From Luscinia megarhynchos (taxonomy: Eukaryota > Chordata > Aves > Passeriformes > Turdidae): DNA of 64,000 nt. The notes beneath the pieces are model-generated. The model had not been told where the DNA came from. It worked only from the letters and a program-made list of their open reading frames with translations, and searched no databases. Positions 50,701 through 63,210 of this stretch are shown piece after piece. Every line of letters starts with the position of its first letter. Position 1 is the stretch's first letter. The position numbers and the translations under genes were made by a program. The stretch covers positions 13,122,906 through 13,186,905 of the forward strand of contig JAPFBE010000002.1 of assembly GCA_034336665.1 (NCBI GenBank), written 5' to 3'.

Positions 50701-53700
50701 TTGCAATGCCTGAATCTTGTGCCCAGAAGGAAACTCTGCCTTGTGCACCAGCCCAGGGATGCAAGTAGTCAATCTGGTGCTAATGTGCATGTGAAGAATG
50801 CTGTTTTTAGTGACTATGTGTCAGTGCAGGACAGTTTACTGGGGGTCTTACAGCTGGACTTCAGCTGGATGCATCCCTTCAAGGTTGTTGCAATGGTCAG
50901 TTCAGGCCTCTTCTCCAAAGCATTCCTGCCTTCTAGCAGTCCATTTCTGCACTGGAATTCTACAACAAATTGTCAAAGGTGTTTTAATGGTCCTTTCTTG
51001 AAGAGGTGAAATTGGAGATGGGCATTTGAGAGAGATCTCACTGTTTTTATTCCATTAAAACTCTATAGGATTTCTTTTCCTCCTATGACACTGGTTGCCC
51101 ATTTTCATCCAGTGATCACCTGCTTTTCCCAGGTTCTCTTCCCTGTCCTTTCCTAATGATAAACTTGTCTCCAGAATGGCATTAGCCCTGAACCACATGG
51201 CTTTGGATTTCATAGTACTGAGGTTCACAGCTATTTGGTCCTTTCAATCCTCAGTGGATCCCAGTTAGTCCACCCCAATGAGCAAATCCAACAGACACCT
51301 CTTACTTCCCATGGCAGTACAGCATGTGCTGGTTTTGTAACCTCATGCTTATGCATTTTTTAGGCTACAGCGCCTAGGCAGTTAAGTTGCAAAATGCTGT
51401 GTACTTACTAATGATAGTTTTGATTTAAAGAAGTGGGTCTTTTGGCCTGGGCCTCCTACAGCAAGCCCAGAAAGTACTGTGCTGCATGGGTTAGGTTAAG
51501 CTGGCTGTAGGAGCAGGATAGTTGTGTTACCAAGACGTTTTCTGTGTTACTACCTGCTATGATGTTGCACTTGAATGCTCAGCTGTAGTCTCATTGTGTG
51601 TGTCTTTTTGATTTGGCTTTGCTTCCCAAGCCCTCTCCTCCTGTAAGTGCTGTTCAGTGTTTTATCTCTTAGGTTACTGTGGTGGGTGGCAGGCTGTTGT
51701 GTTGAGCTCTGAGAGGGATGAGAAGGCGTACGAGCTAACATCTCTCGTCTCCCCGAAATATGCTGATGTGACAGCTTCTTGGACTGAAAATGCACGCTTC
51801 TGATGGAACTCTTCTGACAGGAGAAGCAAGCAGTTCTGTCACTTAAAACCAGCACAAAACAAAACCCTCTCTGAATATTGATTTGTGATGGTAATTTGTT
51901 TTATGAAGAAAGTAGGTGGGTTATTGTGCAGAAATGCTGAATGGACTGTATGCCGCTGTTTGCAACCAAGAACAAAAAAAAAAAAACCTTGCTTAGTTTA
52001 ACCTCTGAAAGCCAGAATCACACTGCAAATATTTGCTGAAACAAAATATTCAAGAAGATAACTAGAGAATTGCTAAGTACCCATTAAGAAGAAATACTGG
52101 TGGAGCCTTAATGGAATGCCACTGTCCTAGTTTGTACCTCACAGTTGCCTTTATCCAGGCAGCCAGGAGGACTATTCTAACAGGAATTACTTAACCCTTT
52201 TTGGTGCCTCTCTTGGCAGAACACTTCTTCAGGTAGCTCAAGCTCAGATGCTCTCATCTAGACATTTTCCAGTGAATTGTTTTTGTGCACTTAAATAAAA
52301 ATAACTTGACCTTCTGGATCTTCAGCATGGTTCTATGTTTTCAACGTATCTGTTTCTGCAGCCTTGTTGTGGTGAGTCTGTTTTGAGGATGATGTGCCTT
52401 GCAGGGAAAGGTGAAATTTTAGGTTTTTGAGGCTGTGTCCTTACCTGTCCTTGCAAGGCATGGGGAACTGGAACCACCCAGTAACTGCTCAGTGACAGTT
52501 TGCACAGAGCAATCAATAAGATAGGCTGTTCTTTACTTGCCATCCTGTATTTGATTACTCCTATTGAAATAACTTTTCTCTTGCTATCAATAAATGCATT
52601 GCTAATTGTCTTGCTCTGCTTGTTTGCAGCTCGCACATTCTTGATGCTGTTTCTCACAAATTATGTAAAAGCACCATTTGTTGTTTGTTTTGTATTGTTA
52701 AAAATATTGGTACAGCCTGCCTCAGATCATATCACTGCTTGAAGGATCTAGAACATCTGCACAGAATGCTAATGTCGGAGTGGTTTAAAGGATTTGTTCT
52801 TCACTCCAGCACTGGTCTAAAGTTGGGACTTACATAATAGCTTCTTTTTCCAATTGTGAATAGATGAACAGTCTTTTCTTTAGCAGTTTATTCTGATGTG
52901 TATTAAAAAAAAAATTACAAACTAACAATCCCATTTAGGAGAGTCTAAGTATTGACTGGGTTTTTTTCTAATCAGGATGAATTTGTATCTGTGTGTAGGA
53001 TCGTTAAAGTAGCCATTCTCCCTTCACCTGATGATGCTTGCAGTTTGTGTTTCCTGACACCAGAAGTTCATTGTATTTAATAAGCAACTTCCTATTGCAT
53101 TAGCAAATTTCCATCTGGTTGGAAAGGTACCTGATTCTATTACTATATTTGTCTTCACGGCTGTGATGCAAAACATAATTTGCTTACAGCTTAGTAAATA
53201 TGGCTAATGCAATGATATGTACATCACATTACCCACAAAAGGATTTTGTGTTGTGCAGGGTGCTTCAGAATTTATGAATGAACAGAGAACAGGAGCAGAG
53301 AGGGGAGAGAGTGGCTGCTTCTACAAGCCTGGTGATGCCCCAAAATTTTAGAGAGGCTCCAGTAGGGAAATGAAATGGTGAAAAAAGGAAATAATATTAC
53401 TGTCTGAAAATGTCAATGCTGTCTGTGTGTGAAGGGGACAGGCATAGTACCTACATTTTACATGTGAGAAGGATTTTTGAGAGGTATTTGCCCTTTGGAA
53501 TAAATAGAGAATGTGTGGGATGACAGGACATCTCACTGAAATTTTACTCTGTTACAGCTTGGGAAAACAGTCTATAAAGCAAAAATATATAAGTTAGTAG
53601 CCTCATAAAAATCTGTTTTAAAGCTGTTGAAAGGGCCAATGAGGATCTTCTGAAAGAAATGTTAATGGGATTTTAGCACATGAGTTTCATCAGTCTCCAA

Positions 53701-56700
53701 GAAACTCCAGCAAAAAAGTTATCCTTGTGCATTGTATAACTGATGGGTCAGTATGCACCATGTTTCTCTCTGTCCCTTTTACATGTAGAGTCTAAATAAG
53801 GTGTGGATGGCTTTACTGACCTGCCTGTTGTCACATATGAAGTCTGCAGCTGACAGGAAAGGAAATTCTGCCAGAAGTTCTGAGCTGACTCCCTGAGACA
53901 TTTACAACAAAACCCCTTTTGGGAAGTGCCATACAGCAACATTCCCACTCCAAAGAACATTCAAACTAGATGTGAGGAGAAGGGGATGAAAAGCGTTGCC
54001 CTAGGAGAAAGGAAAGTCAGTAGCAGAATTTGGGTCTTTATGTTTTAAAGAAGCAAGCAGAAAAACCCAGGCTATATGAAATCATATTGGCCCTTGCTAT
54101 CAACACATAGTGTGGTAATAGCTGGCTCATGGCTTCCCCAGTGTATGGAAAGACCACAGAAAAGCTGATAAATGGTTTGCTATGTGTTTTGCCACCACAA
54201 ATTAGTGCATTGATGAGGCATCCTGCAAAAAGCAGTGTTTGTCTTCCTGAAGATGTGCAAGTATATTTACCAGAGTACTAATGAAGGGTGCTTGTGAAGG
54301 AAATGAAGCCTCAAGTGTGTATAATTATGTCCCTTTCCTTCTATGATAGCTGCCAAGTGCTAGACAACAAGAGGCCATTACCTATAATGGCAACAGGGAT
54401 TTTGATTGTTGTCTGCCATTTGCTCTGTATATTAAAAATCCTGTAGGAACCTTTTCTGTAAAAGATGATGAGTGTCAGGCTTAAATTCAAAAATACACCC
54501 ATGTTGTTTTTGAAAAAGCATGAGTTTAAAGGTATAAGTCCTATTGGGTGTGTTAAGCCACACTGAGCATTTGGCATCAAGCACGTCTAAAAAATTCATG
54601 TGAGGACTCTAAATACATTCCAAAGTCTGTTGTTAAATTCATTCTTAATTAGGATCTATGCAAAACTAGCTTGCTCTGGTTGCTTGAAGCTGAGACTGCA
54701 AAAGAAGTGTATGGTAGGGTCATTCTCTGGGAAGGGAATGCCTGCTTTAGTTGTCAAGATAAAGAGCTTGAAGCCTATCTTGGAACAGCAACATTTGACA
54801 GTTTTGACTGGAGTTTCCTTCTTTCATCATATGTTTCACAGAACAACCTCACTCTTTATAAACTCTGTACACTAATGAAATCCTGTAGGGTGTCAGGTTG
54901 CAACTGTACACCATACTAAGAAAGGAAATAGCAGCATGGGAAAGCACATGATGGTAGAGTTCAGAATTTGTCCAAACAGATGCACGTGTTGGCTGCATCA
55001 CTGAAGCTTTGAAAATAAATCAGTCCCAGAAATGGAGTAATGTTCTTTGACCCTTTGTTAGCAACTAGGTACTATATGAAGGGTATAGTAATGCAGTAAA
55101 AATCAACTGTCTCTGTGAAAGGACAATACTGAGAATCTTTTTTTCCTAATGAGGACAGTATTATTTTTTCATTTGGGTGATGTGATCCTTCTCTTGCTGG
55201 TGGGAGAAAGAGGGTGAGACAGTTTGGGGAAAAAAGACAACTTTAAGCCTGTTGCAAATTCTGGTTTCAACCACACATAGCCCTGTGTGTTCAGCATCAG
55301 TGTTTATCTAAGTGTAATTACGTTCAACTATCTTGTTAAAATTTTTATTCTTTGGTCTTTATGTTAAACTGCCACTAATTATATCTTTTGGGTTAAAACC
55401 AGTCAAACTGAGCATCTGTTATGTTTGTGAGCAGCTGGCTAATGCATCTGGGAAAAACTATCCCTGGATGTGAAGAGAGGTGGAGGATGGAATAGTTAAT
55501 TGCCTGAGGATCAGCTCACTGCCACTGGTGAGGCTGGTCTGTGCCTGGAGCTGTTCTATAGTGGGTCTGGTAAGAAACCTGGTGGGCTAAAGAGGACAGT
55601 GCCAAGCATGGCTGTGATGCTGACCACCAGAGTTATTGCAGAAACATGTTTTAGGAGCAAGTGGTCTGCTTTTGGTGACCATGGTTTCTCTATGTGTGTA
55701 GCCATGGGTTCATAACAGCACATCTAGTGGAAGAGTACTGCTGTATTGATGCAAGAAATAAAGAATTTCCATTTTGCCTGGAGCTGTGCACTAACAAATA
55801 CAGCAAAGGCTTTATTGATGACCATGTGGGCAGCAAACTGTCAGCACCTTGATCTAGCAAGAGTCATCAGAAACAGAGTGGGGAAGAAATGGGAACCAAG
55901 AAGAAATGGCAACTGAGTTATTAGCTTCCTCCTTCTTGGGCTTGTGACAGTTTAATAATTTGGGAACCAAAACCTCAGTCATTCAGCTGATAAATATTTA
56001 ATTAATTTCAACAGTTTCCAAGCCATTCTGAAAAATGGGTAACACTTGCTAACTTTTTATAGAATGTTTACGTTTTTGGAGGTATTGATAGTATTTATGT
56101 CAGTCTGAGAGAAAAGGAGCCCTTTGCATGGAAAGGGAAGCTCACAGCATATAAGCCATAAATTGTGAAGCTCAGGTGTATCAGAATTAGGTATTGGTGT
56201 GTGGTAGATCCCAACTGTTACAATATGGATTTACTGCCTCCTGGCCTTGCTTCCCCTGAAAATAAATTGGCAAAACATGAATGAGACAGAGCTGACTTTA
56301 CATCCCTGCCATATCCACGAAAATGGAACCTTTGCAGCTGATATCACAACTGAAAAAATGATAGCTTGAATGCATTTATATTGCTTAGTACAGCAACAAA
56401 CAATCTACATAGATGTAAACTATGATTTTTCATTCTGCTATTAATCTCAGAAAAAAATGAGTACAAAAATCAGGGTTTAGATGTTTGGGTTTTTTTTCCA
56501 TCATAAATTGTGAAATTTGCTGCAGGAGTCTAATGTATTCAGTAAAGTGTTATACTCCAGCCCACAGTAAAGAAGAGTCTGGAGCTTGTATGGCACTCTT
56601 CAATGTGTTAGTAGGGAAAACATACATGGCAATTAAATCTAATCCAATATCACTTTTTTCCCCCCCCATTTTGTTGTTCTTTTTATTGGGAGTCAGGCAA

Positions 56701-57610
56701 GGCATAATTTTTTTTATTAATAAAAAGGAGAACTTGTCCCAAGGCCTGGTGACAATTATGCCTGCATTTTTCATTTTTGTTTAGGATGTATGATGCTTAG
56801 TTTTCCTTACACCTGTCCACTTTCTCACTGAGTGAAATTTTGGGAGACTTGAAGTACACAACCTGTGTTTGTGCAGGTGAAGGCAAGGCTTGATCTTGCC
56901 TGCTTTTTGTCTCTTGTTTGACCTCTATAGTAAGAGTTGCACTGGGTTTAAATCCTACTCTACATACTTTGTCCTTTATGGGATGGATTTCCCATACACT
57001 TTGTGTACACAAGCCCAGACATGATGCTTATGGATGCTGGGCTACTGTTTTGGTGACTCTTGACTTTCTCCTGGGCCTCACCCATGTTCATAATCACTTT
57101 TACAAGGGCTCCTGGTAGTTTCAGAAAATTTCAGTGGAATCCTCCTTGTGGCTACATCTCTTGCTTGGCACTGTACAGCTGTGGAATGAAACACAACAAT
57201 TGTTTTATCTGAAAAGTAAAACGTGCAAGTAGTATTTAATGATTGCACTTCCTTTAGAAACTGTAACCTTTACTGAAATTCATGTCCATGTAATGGAAAA
57301 TATCAAGGGAATTCTATTTCTCATGTAATATATGACCAAGATGCAGGAAATCTCACTTGCTGATTCAAACATTGATTTGTTCTGATGCTAGCAGAAAATT
57401 CAATGAATGTGGATCCATTGCCCTGCAAGGAAATGGATGGAAAATAGACACCAGTAACAGAGCTAGCAGAAACTCGGTCATTCTGGCATGTGATAATCTA
57501 CTAATCGTCTCTCAATTTCCTTCAAGTACAATTAATTATTTTTGTTTTTGTCATCAGAAAATCTGTTGTGATAACTTCCTTTAGCAGCTCAAAATGTAAC
57601 AGCAACCTCC
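47739..57610. other. non-coding, gene-desert-like sequence
   Basis: Almost 10 kb without a recognisable exon, RNA or repeat family. It contains an A-rich low-complexity tract (48367-48436), poly-T runs near 49312 and 49501, and a 168-codon antisense frame (48847-49353) without any recognisable domain. Purine- or G-rich patches occur near 49935-49980. Confidence 0.55.
48367..48436 (+). repeat. A-rich low-complexity tract
   Basis: About 70 bases dominated by A-runs with scattered C and few T. It could be an old poly-A remnant but no element lies upstream. Confidence 0.8.
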
Positions 57611-57648
57611 CTGCTGGCACAACTTCAAGAGCAGAGTTGTGCCAGCAG
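57611..57648. repeat. perfect 14-bp-arm hairpin
   Basis: CTGCTGGCACAACT (57611-57624) and AGTTGTGCCAGCAG (57635-57648) are exact reverse complements separated by a 10-nt loop. Pairing does not extend outside the arms. Possible explanations are terminal repeats of a tiny decayed element, a structured RNA site, or a recent inverted duplication. Confidence 0.95.
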
Positions 57649-58012
57649 ATAATTTGGCCTAGATTATTTTTAAGAAGGTTGTCAGTCTTGTTTTTCGCAA
57701 TTACATGCTTACTGTGGTAATATCAAATATTTGTTCTACTGATTACAGCTTTAACTCTAAATAGTTAGTGGAGTAATCTCTTGACCTGTGCAGTGACAGA
57801 GACGACCTCTCACACAGAGCTATTTGAAAAGGAGAATGATTCCTCTTGTGAAATTCTTTTATTTAAATTGTATTACTAGACATCTCAGAACTGTGGGTTT
57901 TTCATTCAAGTGTTATCCTTTTTGCCATTGCTGAAGTACTTAATGAAATTCCCATATCACAAAACTGGGACTGAAACATTTTTTTCCCTGCCCACACAGT
58001 AATTCTGTCACC
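57649..58012. other. non-coding sequence
   Basis: Nothing recognised. Confidence 0.5.
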
Positions 58013-58925
58013 TGCATACATATGCACACAGGAGTATGCATGCACATGCAGTCAAAGTCTCCTCTTGGCTTCAGAGGGGTGAAAGAGGAAACATTAACAT
58101 CCCATTAGCTGCAGGGTTCACACACGGGGTCTATAAAGAAATCTGGCTCTGGGTTCCAGAACATGTCGAGAGAAAACCATAATAAAACATAGGTGCTTCT
58201 TACATCACTCACTAGCTCACTGATGTATTTGTGTCCCTGTTCCCTCCCCCCTGCCTGCAACCTCTCACATCTCTTTGGAACACAGACTCCCCTCCCCTAT
58301 AGGAAGTCTCATTCATTCATGTTTTGAAGGAATTTCTTAATTCTCTTTCAGCAAGATTACCACCATCCGTGCCCCTTTTCCTTCCCTCTGCCTTTGCCAG
58401 AGAGAGAGAGAGGAGCAGGGCCTGCCCAGATGGTTGAGGACCAAAAAGAAGGAACATTTTCTCATGCTTTTAAAAAGACCACTTTCTTTCCTGCCTAATA
58501 TTTAGCTCCTTCAAATGCAAATGGAGAGGTTTCGCTCCAAGGTTAGCATAACAATTATGGGAAAGCTTTAAATCTGAAGCATTTGTTTACACGATGAAAG
58601 GAGTCCACAGTCCAAAAGCTCTGAGGCCAGGGCTTTTCAGTAGCTATTTTCTGACTAAGTAGTGAACTGCAAGTCAATTTTAGACCACAAAGAAAACCAA
58701 TTTATATCAGTGTGTAAGCTAATTTTGGAGGGAGTTCTACATTATAAATGATGGTGAGGTTTTTTGGTTTTGTTGGTTTTTTGTTTTTTTTTTAAAGTGA
58801 CTGTTACTGAAATAAACTGCTGATTTTTTTCCCCTCCCCCAACCTTTTGCATCTTGCTGTTTAATGAGCCCCCAGATGTCTTGGATGTTAATGACCGCTC
58901 CCCTTGCCCTCAGAAGAAGGGACAT
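58013..58925. promoter_or_regulatory. candidate conserved non-coding (enhancer) region
   Basis: High-complexity block with an alternating purine-pyrimidine segment (58013-58050), a perfect octamer ATGCAAAT (58515-58522, the POU-factor site), AACAATTA-type words near 58550, and a short GA repeat (58398-58411). No repeat-derived or coding signature. Texture suggests vertebrate enhancer DNA; only an alignment would prove it. Confidence 0.3.
58755..58793 (+). repeat. T/G-rich low-complexity tract
   Basis: T-runs interrupted by GG or G, ending in ten T. Confidence 0.85.
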
Positions 58926-59409
58926 ATAGGATCCGAGAAATCAGTTTCAGCAATACCCAGACGTGTGGTTGTCCAAAACCTTACTGAAACTCAGGAGTCA
59001 ATTCCAGGTGGTCAGAATGACTCTTAAATACGTATTTTTTTCCTGTCCTGGATTCTGTTTAATTTTCTTCCCTCGTTGCTACTGTATGAGGGCAAGTTCT
59101 TCTTAGCAAACTCTTCATTGGTAAAGTGCTCTGGAGTGACGACTCCTGGGATAGAATGACTCCATGGATGCTGCAAGACCACTTCTGTTGTGAGCAGATT
59201 TGTATTTCTCTATTGCTATGCTTTTTGTATGCCAAAATTCTGAAAAAAATGCTGTATAATATTACTTGACACCTTGATGCTTCCATTTGTTTCATTGGTT
59301 AGAACCTTCCTCCAAAAAAAAAACTCTTTTATCACTGCTCGTGCTGATTTTCAGTAGCACCAGAGTAGCTGTAAATCCTCGAGTATTTGCTGAATTTCTT
59401 CTTTTTATG
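58926..59409. other. non-coding sequence
   Basis: No feature recognised; a 9-A run lies near 59317. Confidence 0.5.
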
Positions 59410-60165
59410 GCTGGTATGGCAGCAGTGTGAGGCCCTTCACCCTCCTCGTGGCTCTTCTTTGGATGCTCTCTGGTAGCTTTGTATCTTTGTGACATTGTGG
59501 CTGCCCCCAGCCCTGGAGGTGAGGCTGCCCCAGCTCAGAGCAGAGCAGGACAATCCCCTCCCTTGCCTGGATGATGCTGTGCCTGATGTTCCCAGGACAG
59601 GGCTGCCCTCGTGGCTGCCAGGGCACTGCTGGCTCGTGTTCACCTTGCCACTGACCAGGAGCCCCTCATCCCTTTCCACAGCTCTGCTCTCCATCCTCTT
59701 ACTCCCTACACACAACCAGGGCTGCCCCATCCCAGATGCAGGATCTGGCCCTTGTTAAACTTCAGATGGTTGGTGATGGCCCAGTCCTCTGATTTGCTGA
59801 GATATCTCTGCCCAGCCTCTCTGCCCTCAAAGGGAGTTGACAACTTACTCCTAAATTGATGTTGTTGGCAAACTCACCCACTACTGCTTTGAGTCCTGCG
59901 TCCAAGACATTGATGAAGATGTTGAATGGAGCTGGGTCAAGGATGGAGCCCTGCAAAACGCCAATGGTGACCTGCTGCCAGCCTGGTGTTACCCCATTCC
60001 CTATCACCCTCTGTGCCCACTTATGGGCCCGTTGCTCACCCCTCACCTAACCCAGCTGCTCAGCAGTGTGCTGGACACTTTGTCCAGAAGGATGCTGTGA
60101 GAGTCAGCATTGAAAGCTTTGCTGATTACATCATCTGTGCTTCCTCTGTCTGCTAGGTGTGTTGA
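59410..60165 (-). mobile_element. CR1 LINE ORF2 (reverse transcriptase) fragment, antisense
   Basis: On the minus strand the DNA encodes degraded CR1 ORF2: a 'GVLQGSILDP' segment (family form GVPQGSVLGP), then 'FNIFINVLD', then the catalytic box region at 59861-59872, then the linker and C-terminal region to about 59420, where 'RRATRRVKGL'-like coding is still visible. The catalytic FADD box of the family reads FANN, so the metal-binding aspartates are gone. Frame shifts split the copy into several frames. Unlike the other CR1 pieces it lacks the CR1 3' UTR and terminus on its 3' side (59410), so it was cut by a later deletion or rearrangement. Confidence 0.93.
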
Positions 60166-63100
60166 ATGCAGTTGTTTAGTGAACAAGGAGGCAGCTTTCT
60201 CTCAAAAGAACCTTTGTACAAATGCCACAAAATCCTTCTGTCCTGTCTTACTGCCATGTGCTATATATTAAGAAGCAAACTTGTTGGTTTACTCCCCCTC
60301 TATTTTCAGGAGGATAGAAAACAGAGAACCTTAGAAAGCATAGCTGAAAGGCCCTCAGTATCTCCCTGTTCTCTGGCAAGATCACCTGTAGCAATGGCTG
60401 TCCTGACAGATGCTTGTCTAACCCATTGTCTGAAGCCATGAAATATTTTGCAGCTGTTGAATCTGGCTTCTAAATGATCACCCAACTTGTCTGCTTCTGT
60501 GGAAATAAAAATGTCATATTAGTATGTGTCAAGGAGTGCCTTGCCTCTGAAGATCTAGCTCTATACAGGTAGGCCAGTATATCCCTGTTGTTTTAGCAGC
60601 AGAAGTGGTGTGTGATATCCATTTCATGGCTCACAACAATTTCATGGCTCACACATGTTGTGCAAGATTGAGTAAGACACTGTTGGCACTCTTTCCTTTT
60701 TCAGTGACTAAACTGTTTTGGTAGATCCTGTAGAGCAAAGAATGGAGCCAGCTCAGCTGCTGGCTCCAAAGTTTGTAGCTCTGACAGGCATTCCTTGTTT
60801 CTTGCACCTGGAAGCCTCTGAAGTTCACTCAGGCCACTATGTGAACTGGCCACAGGCGAGTGAACTACAATTTGAAAACAATAAATCTTTGTTAATGCAG
60901 TGCCATGCTGAAGCTTTTTTCTAAAGGATTTTCTTTGAAGTGATTAAAGTTCACTGGAAAAAGATAAGCTATTTTTAGAAAAGATATGTGACTCAAGTTA
61001 TTTTATATGAATGCTATGTAATGCACTGCTTATAACTTGCTCTCAGAGAATGGATTAACAAAACAATCTGTCATGCAACTAACAACAGCTACTAAAATAC
61101 ATAACACTGACTCGTTTGTGAAAGAGTTTCTTCTGTCTTTTCCCCTGCTTTTAGTTTATTTTATTGTATTTATTGGAAATCCAAGCTCCTAATACAGGTG
61201 AGTTAATGCATAAATCTACTGTGGACATATTTGCTATTTAGGTTCCTGGTTGGGGTGCTTGGGGTACATTTATGTTGTAAATGGCCAGAGAAGTTCTGCA
61301 AGACGTGTACTAAGGTCTTAAGCTTTCTTGAGACTGCTTATCCCACTTGTTGCTGTAGGCAAGATCTTATTTTCTTTTAAAATGTGTTCAGTGGATCTTC
61401 TCCAAGGTTTGCAGATGGTAACCACCTTACAGGAGTCATTGTAACTTGTCATTTTGGCAATTTCTAGTGTGAAGAGCTTGGACATAGGCTAGCCTGCTGC
61501 TTATTTGGAGGTTATATGAAGTTTTCTGAGTTTTGAGTTTGACAGTGACAGCTTCAAAGAAACAGAACAAAAACCCTTCTCCCCCTCAAAGCCAAGAGTT
61601 GTTAGTCCACGGAGTGTGATTTGAAGAAATGCTTACAAAAACAGATAGCCTTCCTGTCATTGTAATGCTGAAAGCCTGGATCTTTTAGACCTTTCTTTGC
61701 AGCAATGGATAGGTTATACTGCTATTTTTAACCTCTAAACCTTTTGAGTTGCTATGTAAAACTGCTGTGAAATCCTCAGCTATGAAAATAAACCCATTTC
61801 TACTGCTTTAATACAGGTTCTGTGTGTTAATTCTCTGGTAATGTAATCAAGAAAGTGCTGGCATTCAGAACAGCAAGTACCAAGTTCTCACTTCACCCCC
61901 GACCATAGAGAATGTAAAATGCTGTAGTAATAGATTGAAATGAAAAACTCCTTCATCTTGGCATGCAAGAAATTTGCCAATCACATTTTGATTTTCAGAG
62001 TGCTGCTTGATTTGGGGTTAATGTGTGGGTAGATTGACCTTTCTTGCAGGAGTAGTTGTTATTGTCCTAACTGTGAGAGAAACAAATTTCATAAAGAAGG
62101 CCTGTTGCATGTTTCTTGCATTTCAGGTTATCTATTGCCCCTTTGGTATCTCAGAAGTAATAGCTGCTCTGAACTCTTCAGGGTTTTTCCTTCTTTTTAC
62201 ATCTTGCAGGAAGGAAGGTCAATTTTATTATCAATTGAAAGATCATCTTCCTTTTGTTTCCTTTATTGTCTTCAAATATGATGTTCCTAATTGACTTGGT
62301 TAATTTTAAAATTGATATTTTGTGCTTTTCAAAGCAAAATGAAGCTGTTGTATTTCCAAGCTACCTGAGAAATAACACTGTATGCATTGTATGCAAATCC
62401 ACTTCTGTTCTGGCTAGATTTATATTAATTTCCCTGGTTTTAAGATATCAACTACCTTCAGTTTCTGGTATTGGCTTTGTAGTGAGAATATTGCTTGGGC
62501 TGTATTTTCTAGGACTGTCTAAACAATAGTAATGGGATCAAATTATGAGCCGAATTCTAATCTCATCCTGGTTTATTAGGTAAAATTAAACAAAGGCAAG
62601 TGTGCTTAACCTGCTCAAATCCTTTTCTTCTTTTCTATTAACATTCACTATTGAATGACCAAACAAAAAGGTGAAAAAAGGAACAGCAAGCCCAGGCCCA
62701 TGTTTTGGCTCCATCTAGAAATTTCATGTCAGATTTTTGAATTTGCCAAAGAGCTGAACTTGTTATACTTTGAAAGCCAGGTAATGTATGTTTAAGGTTA
62801 TAAGTGGTGATTCTGGTTTCAGAGCAGGTTTGTGCAATGCAAAATTAATTTTAATGCGCTTAAGATAAACCATAAACTGGGAGGAGAAAGAGGAGTTTTC
62901 AGAGTCCTACTTGTCTTGTGATAGGTGGGTTTTATCAACCTGACCTTTAAGATGTTCTCCTAATGCAGGGAAACATTTCACAAAGTAACTGCTATTGGAG
63001 ACAAATCCTATCTGGAATAATGGAAAAATGAGGTTTGATTTGTGATGATAGAAATTAAAGTCAGCTTTTTGTTTTATATCTTCTCTAATGTCAAAAGAGT

Positions 63101-63178
63101 GGGGAATATCTGTGTAATCCCCAATTAATGGATGAAAACCATACAGGCACACTGCAGTGTTTAGATCACATTTCCTGG
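60166..63178. other. non-coding sequence
   Basis: No gene or repeat family recognised. An 18-bp tandem duplication lies at 60621-60656; other open frames are short. Confidence 0.55.
60621..60656 (+). repeat. 18-bp tandem duplication
   Basis: ATTTCATGGCTCACAACA is followed directly by ATTTCATGGCTCACACAT; the first 15 bases are identical. Two copies. Confidence 0.92.
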
Positions 63179-63210
63179 TGTGTGTATATATATATCTATA
63201 TATATATATG
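63179..63210. repeat. TG/TA microsatellite
   Basis: A GTGTGTG start runs into TATATA units with one TC interruption, about 32 bases. Confidence 0.95.

Noticed and set aside
59437..60046. Several frames that look like protein-coding genes on both strands
   Set aside because: They are the degraded CR1 ORF2 and its antisense shadows.
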